From positions 269 through 56,120 of the forward strand of contig NZ_AWRU01000022.1 of NCBI RefSeq assembly GCF_000523515.1: a DNA stretch of 55,852 nt, given 5' to 3'. Of the stretch, positions 8,314-17,456 are shown in pieces; within the stretch, counting starts at the first letter, position 1; every line of letters begins with the position of its first letter. The DNA is from Pedobacter sp. V48 (GTDB lineage Bacteria; Bacteroidota; Bacteroidia; Sphingobacteriales; Sphingobacteriaceae). The notes under the pieces were generated by a model, which was not told the DNA's origin, did no database searches, and worked only from the letters and a program-made list of their open reading frames with translations. The position numbers and the translations under genes are program-made.

Positions 8314-11300
8314 TTATACATTTTCCGTTTTCAACGCAGCTATTAAAGACTCTTTTAGTTCGGAATTTTCCTTATGCTCTTTAGACCAGAACGAATAAAT
8401 AGCAGGGATAACAAACAACGTAAGAATCAGCGCGAATATAGTACCACCAACAATCACAATACCCATACCCATCCTGCTTTTTGCAGCGGCACCTAATGCC
8501 ATTGCAATAGGAAGCGCACCAATGGCAATAGCCAAACTGGTCATCAAAATAGGTCTTAACCTTGATACCGAAGCCTCTCTGATTGCATCATGAACGCTTT
8601 TGCCCTTTTCTTTAAGCTGATTGGCAAATTCAACAATCAAAATGCCATTCTTAGTTACCAATCCGATAAGCATAATGGTGCCAATCTGGCTAAATATATT
8701 CCAGCTTTGGCCAAACAACCAGAGGGACAAAAATGCCCCGGCCACAGCCATCGGTACCGTTAATATAATGATAATGGGGTCTTTAAAGCTTTCGAACTGA
8801 GCCGCAAGAATCAGGTACACCAGTAACAATGCAAGGCCAAAGGCAAAAGAAGTATTAGATGAACTCTCTCTAAAATCTCTCGACTCACCACCCAAATCAG
8901 TAGAAAAAGTTTCGTCAAGTATTTTAGCCGATATCCTGTCCATTGCATCCAGACCTTCTCCGATGCTTTTGCCCGGAGCCAGACCTGCTGAAACAGTTGC
9001 TGCGGTAAAGCGGTTGTTACGGAATAACTGCGGCGGACTACTCTCTTCTTTACTCGAAACCAGGTTGTCAATCTGAATCAACTCACCTTTATCGTTTCTA
9101 ACATATACAGAACTAAGATCAAGCGGGTCTTTTCTATCGCCAACCTCAAACTGACCAATAACCTGATACTGCTTTCCGTTCATAAAGAAGTAAGAAAAGC
9201 GCTGACCGCTTAAGCCCAGTTGCAAAGCAGAGCCAATATCGGCAACAGAAACCCCCAGGTTTTTAGCCTTAGCCCTGTCAATAGTTAAGTCAATTTCGGG
9301 CTTATTAAACTTCAAATTCACATCAGAAGTAGTAAAAGTAGGATCCTTAGCCACCTCATCCATAAACAAAGGCACTTTTTCTCTTAGCTTTTCGAAATTC
9401 TGCGCCTGTATAATATAATTAATAGGCAAACCACCCCTACGACCAACCGAAATAGTAGGCTGTTGTGTTACAACCACTTTTCCTTCAGTATATTTCCTGG
9501 TAATCTTGGTCAAAGCATTGGTAATATCAGCTTGCGAACGTTGCCTTTCTCCCGGGTCACTTAAGCCCATTCTTACGAACCCACTATTTGTCGATGCCGA
9601 ACCACCAAAACCCGGCGAGGTAACCGTAATGGCCACTTTCTTTTCAGGTACAGAATCCTGAACCATTTGGGCAACCTTACCAACAAAGTCATCTGTATAG
9701 GTAAAAGAAGAACCTTCAGGTAAAGTCAGGTTCATGTTAATCGCACTTCTGTCGTCATACGGAGCAGTTTCTTTAGGCAACATCTTCCAGAACAAAACAA
9801 TAAGACCCAAACAAACCAAAATAATTGGAATTGCCAACCACCTTCTGTCCAAAAACTTGTTTAGTTTTTCTTCGTACCAATCATTCATGGCCACAAAGTA
9901 TGGCTCGGTCATGTCGTAGAATCTGGATTTTTTGTGCCCGCTTTTTTTCATCAGGTAGGCATTTAGCATCGGTGTTAACGTAAGCGATACAAATGCCGAT
10001 ATGAGCACGGCGGCCCCTATTACCACCCCAAACTCCCTGAACAGCCGGCCTACAAAGCCCTGCAAAAATATAACCGGTAAAAATACCGCTGCCAGAGTTA
10101 CTGAAATTGAAATAACGGCAAAAAAGATCTCGTTAGAGCCTTTTATTGCCGCCTCGAAAGGAGAGTAACCTTCTTCCACCTTTTTAAAGATGTTTTCTGT
10201 TACGACAATACCATCATCAACCACCAAACCCGTTGCCAATACAATTGCCAGCAGCGACAATACATTAATAGAAAATCCAAAAATGTACATGATAAAAAAC
10301 GTAAACACCAGCGATACCGGAATATCAATCAGCGGCCTCATTGCAATTGCCCAGTCTCTAAAGAAGAGGTAGATGATCAGAATAACCAGAATCAGCGACA
10401 GGATAATTGTTTCCGCAACCTCAGTAACTGAGCTTTGGATAAACCTTGTAGTATCCAGTGAAACATTAAGCTTTATATCCTGTGGAATATCTTTTTGAAG
10501 CTGTTCAAACCGCTTGTAAAACTCTTTGGAAATATCGAGGTAATTAGCTCCCGGCTGCGGAACCAGGCCAACAGCAACCATCGGCTTTCCAGATTCTCTT
10601 AAAACAGTTTCCTCGTTCTCAGAACCCAGAACCGCATAACCAACGTCTTTTAACTGCACCACATTGTCCGAATCATTTTTCAGGATCAGGTTGTTGAATT
10701 CATCTTCGTCGGTTAACTTACCTAAGGTTTTTATAACCAGCTCTGTACTTGCGCCTGTAATTTTACCAGATGGCAACTCTACATTTTCCCTGTCTAAAGC
10801 AGTAACAATATCTTGCGAGGTTAAGCCGTAAGCGGCCAGCTTATTCGGGTCTATACGAATACGCATGGCATATTTTCTTTGCCCCTGTATCTGTATACTA
10901 CTAACCCCGGTTATGGTCTGCAGCCTATCAGAAATTACGTTTTCGGCGTAATCACTTAGCTGCATTACATTGCGCTTATCGCTTTGCACGGTCATCGTAA
11001 TTACCGCATCAGAGTTGGCATCGGCCTTACTTACAACCGGATTGCCATCAATATCTTTAGGCAAACTCCTTGCAGCCTGCGATACCTTATCGCGAACATC
11101 GTTAGCTGCATCATCTATGTTTTTATCCAGATTAAACTCTATGGTAATATTACTACTGCCCTGATTACTTGATGAAGAAATATTCCTGATCCCGTCAATT
11201 CCATTAATAGATTTTTCAAGCGGTTCAGTGATCTGCGATTCAATAATATCAGAGTTTGCACCCGGATAAGAAGTCCGTACAGAAACCACCGTAGGGTCAA

Positions 11301-11418
11301 TATTGGGGAACTCCCTAACTCCTAAAAAGTTATAGCCGATAACCCCAAACAAAAGGATCATCAGGTTCATTACAATGGCCAAAACCGGCCTTTTTATACT
11401 CGTGGTTGAAATACTCAT
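8314..11418 (-). CDS. RND efflux pump, AcrB/MexB-like inner-membrane subunit (pump 1)
   Basis: The 1034-residue length is standard for the HAE1 family. The first helix follows MSISTTSIKRPVLAIVMNL. The porter start VREFPNIDPTVVSVRTSYPGA is typical. The proton relay aspartates are in GLVVDDGIVVTENIF (TM4) and the relay lysine in LMGLVTKNGILIVEF (TM10). Two large periplasmic loops and 12 membrane helices are apparent. It drives proton-coupled export of hydrophobic or amphipathic compounds from the periplasm through the TolC duct. It starts 10 bp after the adaptor gene, and the TolC gene follows. Confidence 0.95.
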   Translation of the reverse strand: MSISTTSIKRPVLAIVMNLMILLFGVIGYNFLGVREFPNIDPTVVSVRTSYPGANSDIIESQITEPLEKSINGIDGIRNISSSSNQGSSNITIEFNLDKNIDDAANDVRDKVSQAARSLPKDIDGNPVVSKADANSDAVITMTVQSDKRNVMQLSDYAENVISDRLQTITGVSSIQIQGQRKYAMRIRIDPNKLAAYGLTSQDIVTALDRENVELPSGKITGASTELVIKTLGKLTDEDEFNNLILKNDSDNVVQLKDVGYAVLGSENEETVLRESGKPMVAVGLVPQPGANYLDISKEFYKRFEQLQKDIPQDIKLNVSLDTTRFIQSSVTEVAETIILSLILVILIIYLFFRDWAIAMRPLIDIPVSLVFTFFIMYIFGFSINVLSLLAIVLATGLVVDDGIVVTENIFKKVEEGYSPFEAAIKGSNEIFFAVISISVTLAAVFLPVIFLQGFVGRLFREFGVVIGAAVLISAFVSLTLTPMLNAYLMKKSGHKKSRFYDMTEPYFVAMNDWYEEKLNKFLDRRWLAIPIILVCLGLIVLFWKMLPKETAPYDDRSAINMNLTLPEGSSFTYTDDFVGKVAQMVQDSVPEKKVAITVTSPGFGGSASTNSGFVRMGLSDPGERQRSQADITNALTKITRKYTEGKVVVTQQPTISVGRRGGLPINYIIQAQNFEKLREKVPLFMDEVAKDPTFTTSDVNLKFNKPEIDLTIDRAKAKNLGVSVADIGSALQLGLSGQRFSYFFMNGKQYQVIGQFEVGDRKDPLDLSSVYVRNDKGELIQIDNLVSSKEESSPPQLFRNNRFTAATVSAGLAPGKSIGEGLDAMDRISAKILDETFSTDLGGESRDFRESSSNTSFAFGLALLLVYLILAAQFESFKDPIIIILTVPMAVAGAFLSLWLFGQSWNIFSQIGTIMLIGLVTKNGILIVEFANQLKEKGKSVHDAIREASVSRLRPILMTSLAIAIGALPIAMALGAAAKSRMGMGIVIVGGTIFALILTLFVIPAIYSFWSKEHKENSELKESLIAALKTENV

Positions 11419-11428
11419 CCTGCCGCTC

Positions 11429-12511
11429 TTAGTTTTTAGTAACTGTTACATGTACCGGCGTCCCTGTTTTAAGAGCCATGGCACCTGTGGTTAAAACTGT
11501 ATCTCCAACTTTTAGTCCCGAAGTAATCACGATAGCTTTTGCCGTACGGGTACCCGCCTCAACCGAAACCTGCTGCGCCTGTCCGCCCTTACTTACAAAT
11601 ACTGTCTTCCCGTCAAGCACAGGAATTATAGCCTCATTAGGAATTAAAATAGCATCGTTTAAAGTAGTAAGCGCTAGTTTAATCCTTGCAAAAGCGCCCG
11701 GCAGTAACTCGTTATTCGGGTTAGCAGCCAATGCTTTAATTTGCAGCGTTCTTGTTTGTGAATTAATTCCCGGTTCAATGGCAAATACCTTTCCGATGTA
11801 AGATTTTGCAGACCCATCAGTTCTAAAAGAGATCTCAGAGTGTAATTTGATCTGGCCCACATACTTTTCAGGAACCGCGAAGTTTATTTTAATAGGGTCT
11901 ATGCTAAGCAGGTTTGCTATAATACTGGCAGGGGTAATATATTCGCCAACTGAGATAGAACGCAACCCAATTTTACCACTAAAAGGGGCATATATAGATG
12001 TTTTAGCCAATTGCGCACGGATCAATTGCGTTTGCGACTTAAGCGATTGCAAGTCTGCAAGCGAGGTATCATACTCTTCCTGACTAATTGCTCCCTTTTG
12101 CAAAAGCTGTTTTGCACGGGCTTCATTAGTAGCCGATAACTTTTCTTTAGTAAGTGCGTCCTGTAACTGGGCTTGTATATCCCTGTCGTTAATTTTTACC
12201 AGCAGCGTACCTTTACTTACGTTTGTGCCTTCCTTAAAATTAATTCCGGTAACCAAGCCAGATACCTCACTTTTTAACGTAACAGCCTCATTGGCCTCAA
12301 TAGCCCCTGTTATTTCAAGGTCATTGTTAAAAGCAGCGGTGTTTACCACCACGCCATTTACATTCATGCTTGGTGCGCCACCTTTGGCACCTTTACCTCC
12401 GCCTTTTCCGCCACCTGAATTTTCGATCGCCTTATTGGCCGAAATCCTGTAATAGATAAAATAAAGAAACCCTAAAACAATTAGGGCGTAAACGATATAC
12501 TTGAGCTTCAT
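11429..12511 (-). CDS. RND efflux periplasmic adaptor (membrane fusion protein, pump 1)
   Basis: The 360-residue product has one N-terminal membrane anchor (MKLKYIVYALIVLGFLYFIYY), a Gly/Lys-rich linker (GGGKGGGKGAKGG), a lipoyl-like half-motif (VTLKSEVSGLVTGINFKEGTNV), a coiled-coil hairpin and a beta-barrel domain. It bridges the inner-membrane pump and TolC. An upstream TTG at 12541 is in frame, but it falls inside the predicted -7 promoter element (12539-12546), which decides for the ATG at 12511. The first gene of the efflux operon. Confidence 0.92.
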   Translation of the reverse strand: MKLKYIVYALIVLGFLYFIYYRISANKAIENSGGGKGGGKGAKGGAPSMNVNGVVVNTAAFNNDLEITGAIEANEAVTLKSEVSGLVTGINFKEGTNVSKGTLLVKINDRDIQAQLQDALTKEKLSATNEARAKQLLQKGAISQEEYDTSLADLQSLKSQTQLIRAQLAKTSIYAPFSGKIGLRSISVGEYITPASIIANLLSIDPIKINFAVPEKYVGQIKLHSEISFRTDGSAKSYIGKVFAIEPGINSQTRTLQIKALAANPNNELLPGAFARIKLALTTLNDAILIPNEAIIPVLDGKTVFVSKGGQAQQVSVEAGTRTAKAIVITSGLKVGDTVLTTGAMALKTGTPVHVTVTKN

Positions 12512-12538
12512 ATTGGCTTTGTTGACTTTGTTAGCGTA

Positions 12539-12546
12539 CAAAAATA
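12539..12546 (-). promoter_or_regulatory. -7 element of the pump 1 operon promoter
   Basis: On the minus strand this reads TATTTTTG, a full match to the Bacteroidota -7 consensus TAnnTTTG, about 28 bp before the adaptor ATG. It implies a short leader of roughly 20 nt. Confidence 0.6.
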
Positions 12547-12666
12547 TTCAAATATGGTGCCCCACAACCCTTGTATTAAGGATGTTACAGCTCCATTAAC
12601 GTAATATTTTACTTACGAGCCTATTAAACGGCACATAAAATATACACTATTTTAAGCACTTTTATC

Positions 12667-12674
12667 TAAGTTTG
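12667..12674 (+). promoter_or_regulatory. -7 element of the M61 peptidase promoter
   Basis: TAAGTTTG matches TAnnTTTG, 43 bp before the ATG at 12718. No clear -33 TTG was seen at the expected distance. Confidence 0.5.
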
Positions 12675-12717
12675 GCACAGTAAAAAACAACTAACTTATA
12701 TTAATAAAGAATTTTTG

Positions 12718-14508
12718 ATGAAAACATCATTAGCAGGATTAATCGTATTACTATCAATAAGTATGACAACTAAGTCGCAGGTAAAGATTGGGTTCGAAGT
12801 AAATTTCACAGAACCACAGGCACATTACGTTGAAATGGAAATGAACATTTCAGGATTAACAAAGGATTATGTAGACGTAAAAATGCCTGTATGGGCGCCA
12901 GGATCTTATCTGGTTCGCGAGTTTGCAAAAAATGTAGAGGGCTTTTCGGCCACTGCTAACAACAAGCCTGTTAAGTTCGAGAAAGTAAGAAAAAACGCCT
13001 GGAGAGTGTATTCCGCAAAAGCAAAAAACATCAAAATCAAATACCGTGTGTATGCTTTTGAAATGTCTGTGCGTACCTCTTTTGTGGATGAAAGCCATGC
13101 TTTTTTATCAAGCACGGGAATATTTATGTATCCTGATGGCATGCTAAACCTGCCAAGTACTGTTAAAGTTAATCCTTTTAAAGGTTGGGGAAAGGTATCT
13201 ACCGGCTTAGAGTCGGTAAGTGGAAAGCCGTTTACTTATGCGGCATCGAACTTCGATATTTTGTTCGATAGCCCTATTGAAGTAGGTAATCAGGATGTTT
13301 TTGAGTTTACCGCGTCTGGTGTTAAACACGAGGTAGCTATGTATGGCGGCGGTAATTACGACAAGGAAAAGTTACAGGTTGATATGGCTAAAGTGGTTGA
13401 ACAAGGAACTGCTATTTATGGCGAAAACCCAAACAAGCACTATACTTTTATTGTGCACAACCGCTCTGTTGGAGGTGGTGGTCTGGAACATTTAAATTCT
13501 ACTGTACTTGGTGCATCCAGAGATAAATATGCGGATGCAAAAGGGTATAAAGATTTTCTAAATCTTGTTGCACACGAGTATTATCACCTCTGGAACGTAA
13601 AACGCTTACGCCCTGTTGCCTTAGGTCCGTTTGATTACGACAATGAAAATTACACTTCAAACCTTTGGGTTGCCGAAGGTTTTACTTCCTATTACGAGAA
13701 TAAACTAACGCACCGCGCTGGCTTTTTTACTGTTGATGAAACCGCACAGGCGCTTGCAACTGCTATTGCCAATGTGGTAAACACACCAGGTGCTAAAGTG
13801 CAGTCGGCTGCCGAAGCGAGTTATGACGCATGGATTAAAGCATATCGTCCAAATGAAAACTCTAACAATGCCACCATTTCTTATTACAGCAAAGGCGAGG
13901 TTGTAGGTATGCTTATGGACATCGAAATTGCCCATGCTACAAAAGGAGCTAAGAGTTTGGATGACGTAATGAAAGCCATGTATCATGAGTACTATAAAAA
14001 ACTGGGCAGAGGTTATACTGATGCTGAATTTAAAGCTATGGTAGAGACAGTTAGTGGCATCAGCTTTACTGATTTCTGGGCTAAATATGTAAATGGAACG
14101 GGTGCTATTGAGTATAAAAAATACTTCGGCTATGCGGGTATTAATGTTGTAGACGAAAATGAAGGTAAAAGTATTCCGTATTTAGGTGTGGCGTCTAAAA
14201 AAGTAGAGGGTGACATTATTGTATCGGCTGTTTCGCGTAATTCTTCTGCCTGGGATGGTGGCTTAAATGTGAATGACCAGATTGTAACTGTGGATGGTGT
14301 ACCTGTTGAGGTTGCCATCGAGAAAATGCCGGTTGTTACAAGTAAAAATGTTGGTGATGTGATTACTGTTACTATTAGAAGAGATGGTTTGGTAAGAGAT
14401 ATTAAACTTACTTTAAAGGCTAATCCGAATGTTAAATTGGTAACTACGGTTAATGAGAACGCAAGTGATGGAGAGAAGGCCGTCAGGAATCGCTGGTTAA
14501 AAGGCTAA
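12718..14508 (+). CDS. M61-family metallopeptidase with PDZ domain
   Basis: The 596-residue secreted protein has a short signal peptide (ending TTKSQ) and an N-terminal beta domain. The zinc motif HEYYH is at residues 286-290 (in LVAHEYYHLWNVKRL), and the third zinc ligand is probably Glu320 in WVAEGFTSYYE. A C-terminal PDZ domain follows (about 480-570, around GGLNVNDQIVTVDGVPV). This is the architecture of glycyl aminopeptidases of the M61 family, gluzincins related to M1. It probably trims peptides in the periplasm. The TTG three bases upstream is ignored in favour of the ATG. The gene is monocistronic, divergent from the pump operon and closed by a strong terminator. Confidence 0.93.
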   Translation: MKTSLAGLIVLLSISMTTKSQVKIGFEVNFTEPQAHYVEMEMNISGLTKDYVDVKMPVWAPGSYLVREFAKNVEGFSATANNKPVKFEKVRKNAWRVYSAKAKNIKIKYRVYAFEMSVRTSFVDESHAFLSSTGIFMYPDGMLNLPSTVKVNPFKGWGKVSTGLESVSGKPFTYAASNFDILFDSPIEVGNQDVFEFTASGVKHEVAMYGGGNYDKEKLQVDMAKVVEQGTAIYGENPNKHYTFIVHNRSVGGGGLEHLNSTVLGASRDKYADAKGYKDFLNLVAHEYYHLWNVKRLRPVALGPFDYDNENYTSNLWVAEGFTSYYENKLTHRAGFFTVDETAQALATAIANVVNTPGAKVQSAAEASYDAWIKAYRPNENSNNATISYYSKGEVVGMLMDIEIAHATKGAKSLDDVMKAMYHEYYKKLGRGYTDAEFKAMVETVSGISFTDFWAKYVNGTGAIEYKKYFGYAGINVVDENEGKSIPYLGVASKKVEGDIIVSAVSRNSSAWDGGLNVNDQIVTVDGVPVEVAIEKMPVVTSKNVGDVITVTIRRDGLVRDIKLTLKANPNVKLVTTVNENASDGEKAVRNRWLKG

Positions 14509-14665
14509 GAAATACTTACTATTCAGAGGCGGGAATAAATGCGCTGAAAAAGCGCAATGCTTCCCAGGCCTTTTCTTAGCAAGCATTTTTTAAGTAGCCC
14601 TCTAGTGCTAAAACGGTAGCGGGAATTAGGGCACTGTTACTTAAATAGAATGATATATTATATAA

Positions 14666-14705
14666 CAAGGGCTGCGAATTCATATTCGCAGCCCTTGCTG
14701 TTTTT
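14666..14705 (+). terminator. Terminator after the M61 gene, possibly bidirectional
   Basis: A perfect 14-bp stem CAAGGGCTGCGAAT (14666-14679) and ATTCGCAGCCCTTG (14684-14697), loop TCAT, precedes a T-run at 14701-14705. It lies between convergent genes. A weaker hairpin with T-run, AATGCTT/AAGCATT (14556-14587), is nearer the M61 stop. Confidence 0.85.
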
Positions 14706-14730
14706 CAATAGGGTAGATGTGTAGTTTTAT

Positions 14731-15198
14731 CTAGAACGCGTAACGTAATGAAATACCGAAACGTGCTGCAGTAAATTCTGTTCCTTGATTAAGGGTAAAC
14801 ATTGGGCGCCAGTCAAATGCAAAATCAATTGGTGCATTTGGGATTTTAAAATCTAAACCAGCAGTAGGTCTAAGTTGAACTGCAGTTGCATGTTTTCCAA
14901 ACAAGAAATTCGGACCAACACCTAAATACCAATCTAATCCTCTTGCACCTGCAATTGGAGCCTGATACTGAAATTCTGCACCTAAACCAACAACGTTTCC
15001 GTCAAAAAAGATAAGGTTGGCATCAACTGCACCGTTTCTAGAGAAGAAGTGTTTTACGTTAAAACCAACGCCGGTTGATCCGTCGCCAGCGTCAATACGC
15101 ATACCTAGGGCAGTTTTATAACTTTGAGCATTAGCCACATTTGATGTTAATGCTAGCAACGCTGTGCAACAAAATAGAGTAAAGATTAATTTTTTCAT
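14731..15198 (-). CDS. Small outer-membrane beta-barrel protein
   Basis: The 155-residue protein has a signal peptide (MKKLIFTLFCCTALLALTSN, cleavage after VANA). Its mature part alternates polar and hydrophobic residues (MRIDAGDGSTGVGFNVKHFF, GLGAEFQYQAPI, GISLRYAF) and ends in a C-terminal phenylalanine, the usual signal for outer-membrane insertion. It is of the OmpW/OmpX-like size (about 8 strands). In-frame codons upstream to 15264 do not extend the signal peptide sensibly. Function unknown. It is a monocistronic unit convergent with the M61 gene. Confidence 0.8.
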   Translation of the reverse strand: MKKLIFTLFCCTALLALTSNVANAQSYKTALGMRIDAGDGSTGVGFNVKHFFSRNGAVDANLIFFDGNVVGLGAEFQYQAPIAGARGLDWYLGVGPNFLFGKHATAVQLRPTAGLDFKIPNAPIDFAFDWRPMFTLNQGTEFTAARFGISLRYAF

Positions 15199-15442
15199 AA
15201 TGTCTGTTTTTAACTTTTTATTAGATGAAAGCATGATAACAACTATTGTGCCACGGCATGACATTCAGATTATAAATACTGGTTTTCAGCGAGGTAGTCT
15301 TATACAAAATGGGAATTACTGGCGGTGGCTTCCTATGAGTGTAGGTTATCCAAGATTTGACTTATTGTTCAACCTTTTAGGGAAATTATAGAACCTCATA
15401 AGAAATAGTTGAAAAATAACTAATAAATAAATGGGGAAAATT

Positions 15443-15524
15443 GTGCCGAAGAGATCGCTCCTATCGTCGAAATGACGGGGTTAAGAATGTATTGCGGCAC
15501 GATGAATTGTTCATCACCCCCGTC
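15443..15524. repeat. REP-like nested palindromic element
   Basis: Three pairings are packed into 82 bp: GTGCCG/CGGCAC (15443-15448 with 15495-15500), GACGGGG/CCCCGTC (15474-15480 with 15518-15524), and a hairpin GATGAA-TTG-TTCATC (15501-15515). CGTCGAAATGACGGGG recalls intergenic repeats common in Sphingobacteriaceae genomes. It is more GC-rich than its surroundings. Only one copy was noticed in this window. Confidence 0.4.
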
Positions 15525-15579
15525 CTAAAAATGACCAAAATCACGCTACAATTGTAAAATAATATTAATTATTTTTAGT

Positions 15580-15587
15580 TAAGTTTG
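15580..15587 (+). promoter_or_regulatory. -7 element of the acyl-CoA ligase promoter
   Basis: TAAGTTTG matches TAnnTTTG and predicts a leader of about 75 nt before the ATG at 15672. Confidence 0.5.
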
Positions 15588-15671
15588 GAAAACAAGGGGC
15601 GTAGAGGAAGATTATATGGAGATATCCTTTGTGAACCAAATTCCTATAATATAAATATTAAGCGAAGTACC

Positions 15672-17456
15672 ATGGCTGCAACGATAACAAGAGTATTCGA
15701 CTTGCTTCAATACAATTTAGAGAAATTTCCAAAGGAAGAATTTGTTAGTGGTAAAATAAACGGAAAATGGGTAAAATACAGTACCCAAAAGTTTTGCGAC
15801 ACTGTGGATGCCCTGAGCCGCGGACTGATCGGCATTGGGATAGGTAAAGAATCCAGAGTTGCGGTGATTTCACCAAACAGACCTGAATGGAATATTACCG
15901 ATTTTGCCATTATGCAAATAGGTGCCTATCAGATACCACTTTACCCAACGCTTGCAGAGCACGACATCAAATTTATTCTTGAAAATGCAGAAGTTACTGT
16001 GGTTTTTGCAGCCGATGAAACGCTTTATAAAAAACTAAAAAACGTCTGTGCAGAACTGGGTACAGATATAAAAGTATATACGTTTAATGATGTGCCAGGT
16101 GCCGATAATTGGTCTGTCTTGTTAGATGATGGTGCAAAACAAGCTCAGCTAAATTTGGATGAGTACAGAAATCAAATAAAGGCCGAAGATATTTTAACTC
16201 TTATTTATACTTCGGGAACAACCGGAACACCCAAAGGAGTAATGCTTACGCATGATAACCTGGTTAAAAACTTCGAGAATTCAGCAGTGCTTTTGCCAGA
16301 AGGAATTACAACGGGCTTGAGTTTCCTGCCCCTGTCTCATATTTTTGAACGGATGGTTGTTTACCTGTACATGTATACCAATACATCGGTTTATTATGCC
16401 GAGAGCATGGATACCATTGTGGCCGATATTCAGTTTGTAAAACCTACGGTTTTTTCTACCGTTCCAAGATTGTTGGAAAAGGTATACGAAAAGATCATGG
16501 AAAAGGGTAAAGCGCTTACCGGTATTAAAAGGGGAATCTTCTTTTGGTCGGTAGCCCTGGCCGAGAAATATGAAATTGAAAGCGGTTGGTTCTATAATTT
16601 TAAATTAGGCATTGCCAGAAAACTGGTATTTAAAAAATGGCAGGAAGCACTGGGTGGTAATGTCATTGTTATTGTTTCTGGTGGTGCGGCATTAAATCCG
16701 CGATTGGCAAGAATCTTCTGGGCGGCAGATATGCCGGTATTTGAAGGTTACGGACTAACGGAAACATCACCCGTAATTACAGTAAACCACTTCGGTAACA
16801 CCATGTTTGGTACAGTTGGGCCTGCAATTAAGGGCGTAGAAGTAAAGATTGCCGAAGACGGAGAAGTTTTAGCGCGTGGTCACGACATTATGAAGGGCTA
16901 TTACATGCGGGATGACCTGACTGCCGAAACCATAGATAAAGATGGTTGGTTCCATACCGGAGATATTGGTGAGCTGGTGGGTGGCAAGTTTTTGAAAATC
17001 ACAGACCGTAAAAAAGAGATATTTAAAACTGCGGGCGGCAAGTACGTGGCGCCTCAAATGATAGAAAATAAATTTAAGGAAACTCCTTTGGTAGAGCAGG
17101 TGATGGTATTGGGCGAAAATCGTAAGTTTCCATCTGCCTTAATTGTTCCTAATTTTGTAGCGTTAAAGGCCTGGGCAGCGAAAAAGGGAATTGAGTATAC
17201 CACCGATGCTGAAATGGCAAAGGATCCGAATGTGTTAGAAAAGTTCCAGCAAATTGTTGAGCTATCTGGTAAAGAATTTGGTAAATGGGAGCAGGTTAAG
17301 CGCTTCTCCCTGCTGCCTAAGCAATGGAGCATTGATGGTGGTGAACTTACCCCTAAGCTTAGTTTGAAACGGAAAGTTATTCTGGAAAAGAATAAAGATA
17401 TTATAGAGAAAATTTATGCCGACGCAGAGAATTATAAAGAAGAGAAACACGCATAG
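15672..17456 (+). CDS. Long-chain fatty-acid-CoA ligase (AMP-forming)
   Basis: The 594-residue enzyme is an ANL-superfamily adenylating enzyme. The AMP-binding loop is TSGTTGTPKG (about residues 180-189), with YGLTETSP in the core, GWFHTGDIG around the hinge, and ITDRKKEIFKTAGGKYVAP with the motif that binds fatty acyl-adenylate. It activates long-chain fatty acids to acyl-CoA using ATP and CoA (EC 6.2.1.3), feeding beta-oxidation (the fadNAE operon is 4 kb downstream) or phospholipid synthesis. The ATG at 15672 is used because upstream codons (from a TTG at 15585) fall at or beyond the -7 element at 15580-15587. Its 3' end overlaps the next gene by 41 bp. Confidence 0.94.
   Translation: MAATITRVFDLLQYNLEKFPKEEFVSGKINGKWVKYSTQKFCDTVDALSRGLIGIGIGKESRVAVISPNRPEWNITDFAIMQIGAYQIPLYPTLAEHDIKFILENAEVTVVFAADETLYKKLKNVCAELGTDIKVYTFNDVPGADNWSVLLDDGAKQAQLNLDEYRNQIKAEDILTLIYTSGTTGTPKGVMLTHDNLVKNFENSAVLLPEGITTGLSFLPLSHIFERMVVYLYMYTNTSVYYAESMDTIVADIQFVKPTVFSTVPRLLEKVYEKIMEKGKALTGIKRGIFFWSVALAEKYEIESGWFYNFKLGIARKLVFKKWQEALGGNVIVIVSGGAALNPRLARIFWAADMPVFEGYGLTETSPVITVNHFGNTMFGTVGPAIKGVEVKIAEDGEVLARGHDIMKGYYMRDDLTAETIDKDGWFHTGDIGELVGGKFLKITDRKKEIFKTAGGKYVAPQMIENKFKETPLVEQVMVLGENRKFPSALIVPNFVALKAWAAKKGIEYTTDAEMAKDPNVLEKFQQIVELSGKEFGKWEQVKRFSLLPKQWSIDGGELTPKLSLKRKVILEKNKDIIEKIYADAENYKEEKHA

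Larger units (their letters stand above)
15199..15671. other. 473-bp intergenic region with a palindromic repeat-like element
   Basis: The divergent promoters of the outer-membrane protein and the acyl-CoA ligase must lie here. The -7 element TAAGTTTG at 15580-15587 serves the ligase. A 75-codon plus-strand frame (15164-15391) has no recognisable features and runs into the neighbouring gene, so I do not call it. The region also holds the nested inverted repeats listed at 15443-15524. Confidence 0.6.

Noticed and set aside
15164..15391. 75-codon plus-strand frame in the gap before the acyl-CoA ligase
   Set aside because: It overlaps the start and signal peptide of the opposite outer-membrane protein gene and shows no domain or signal.
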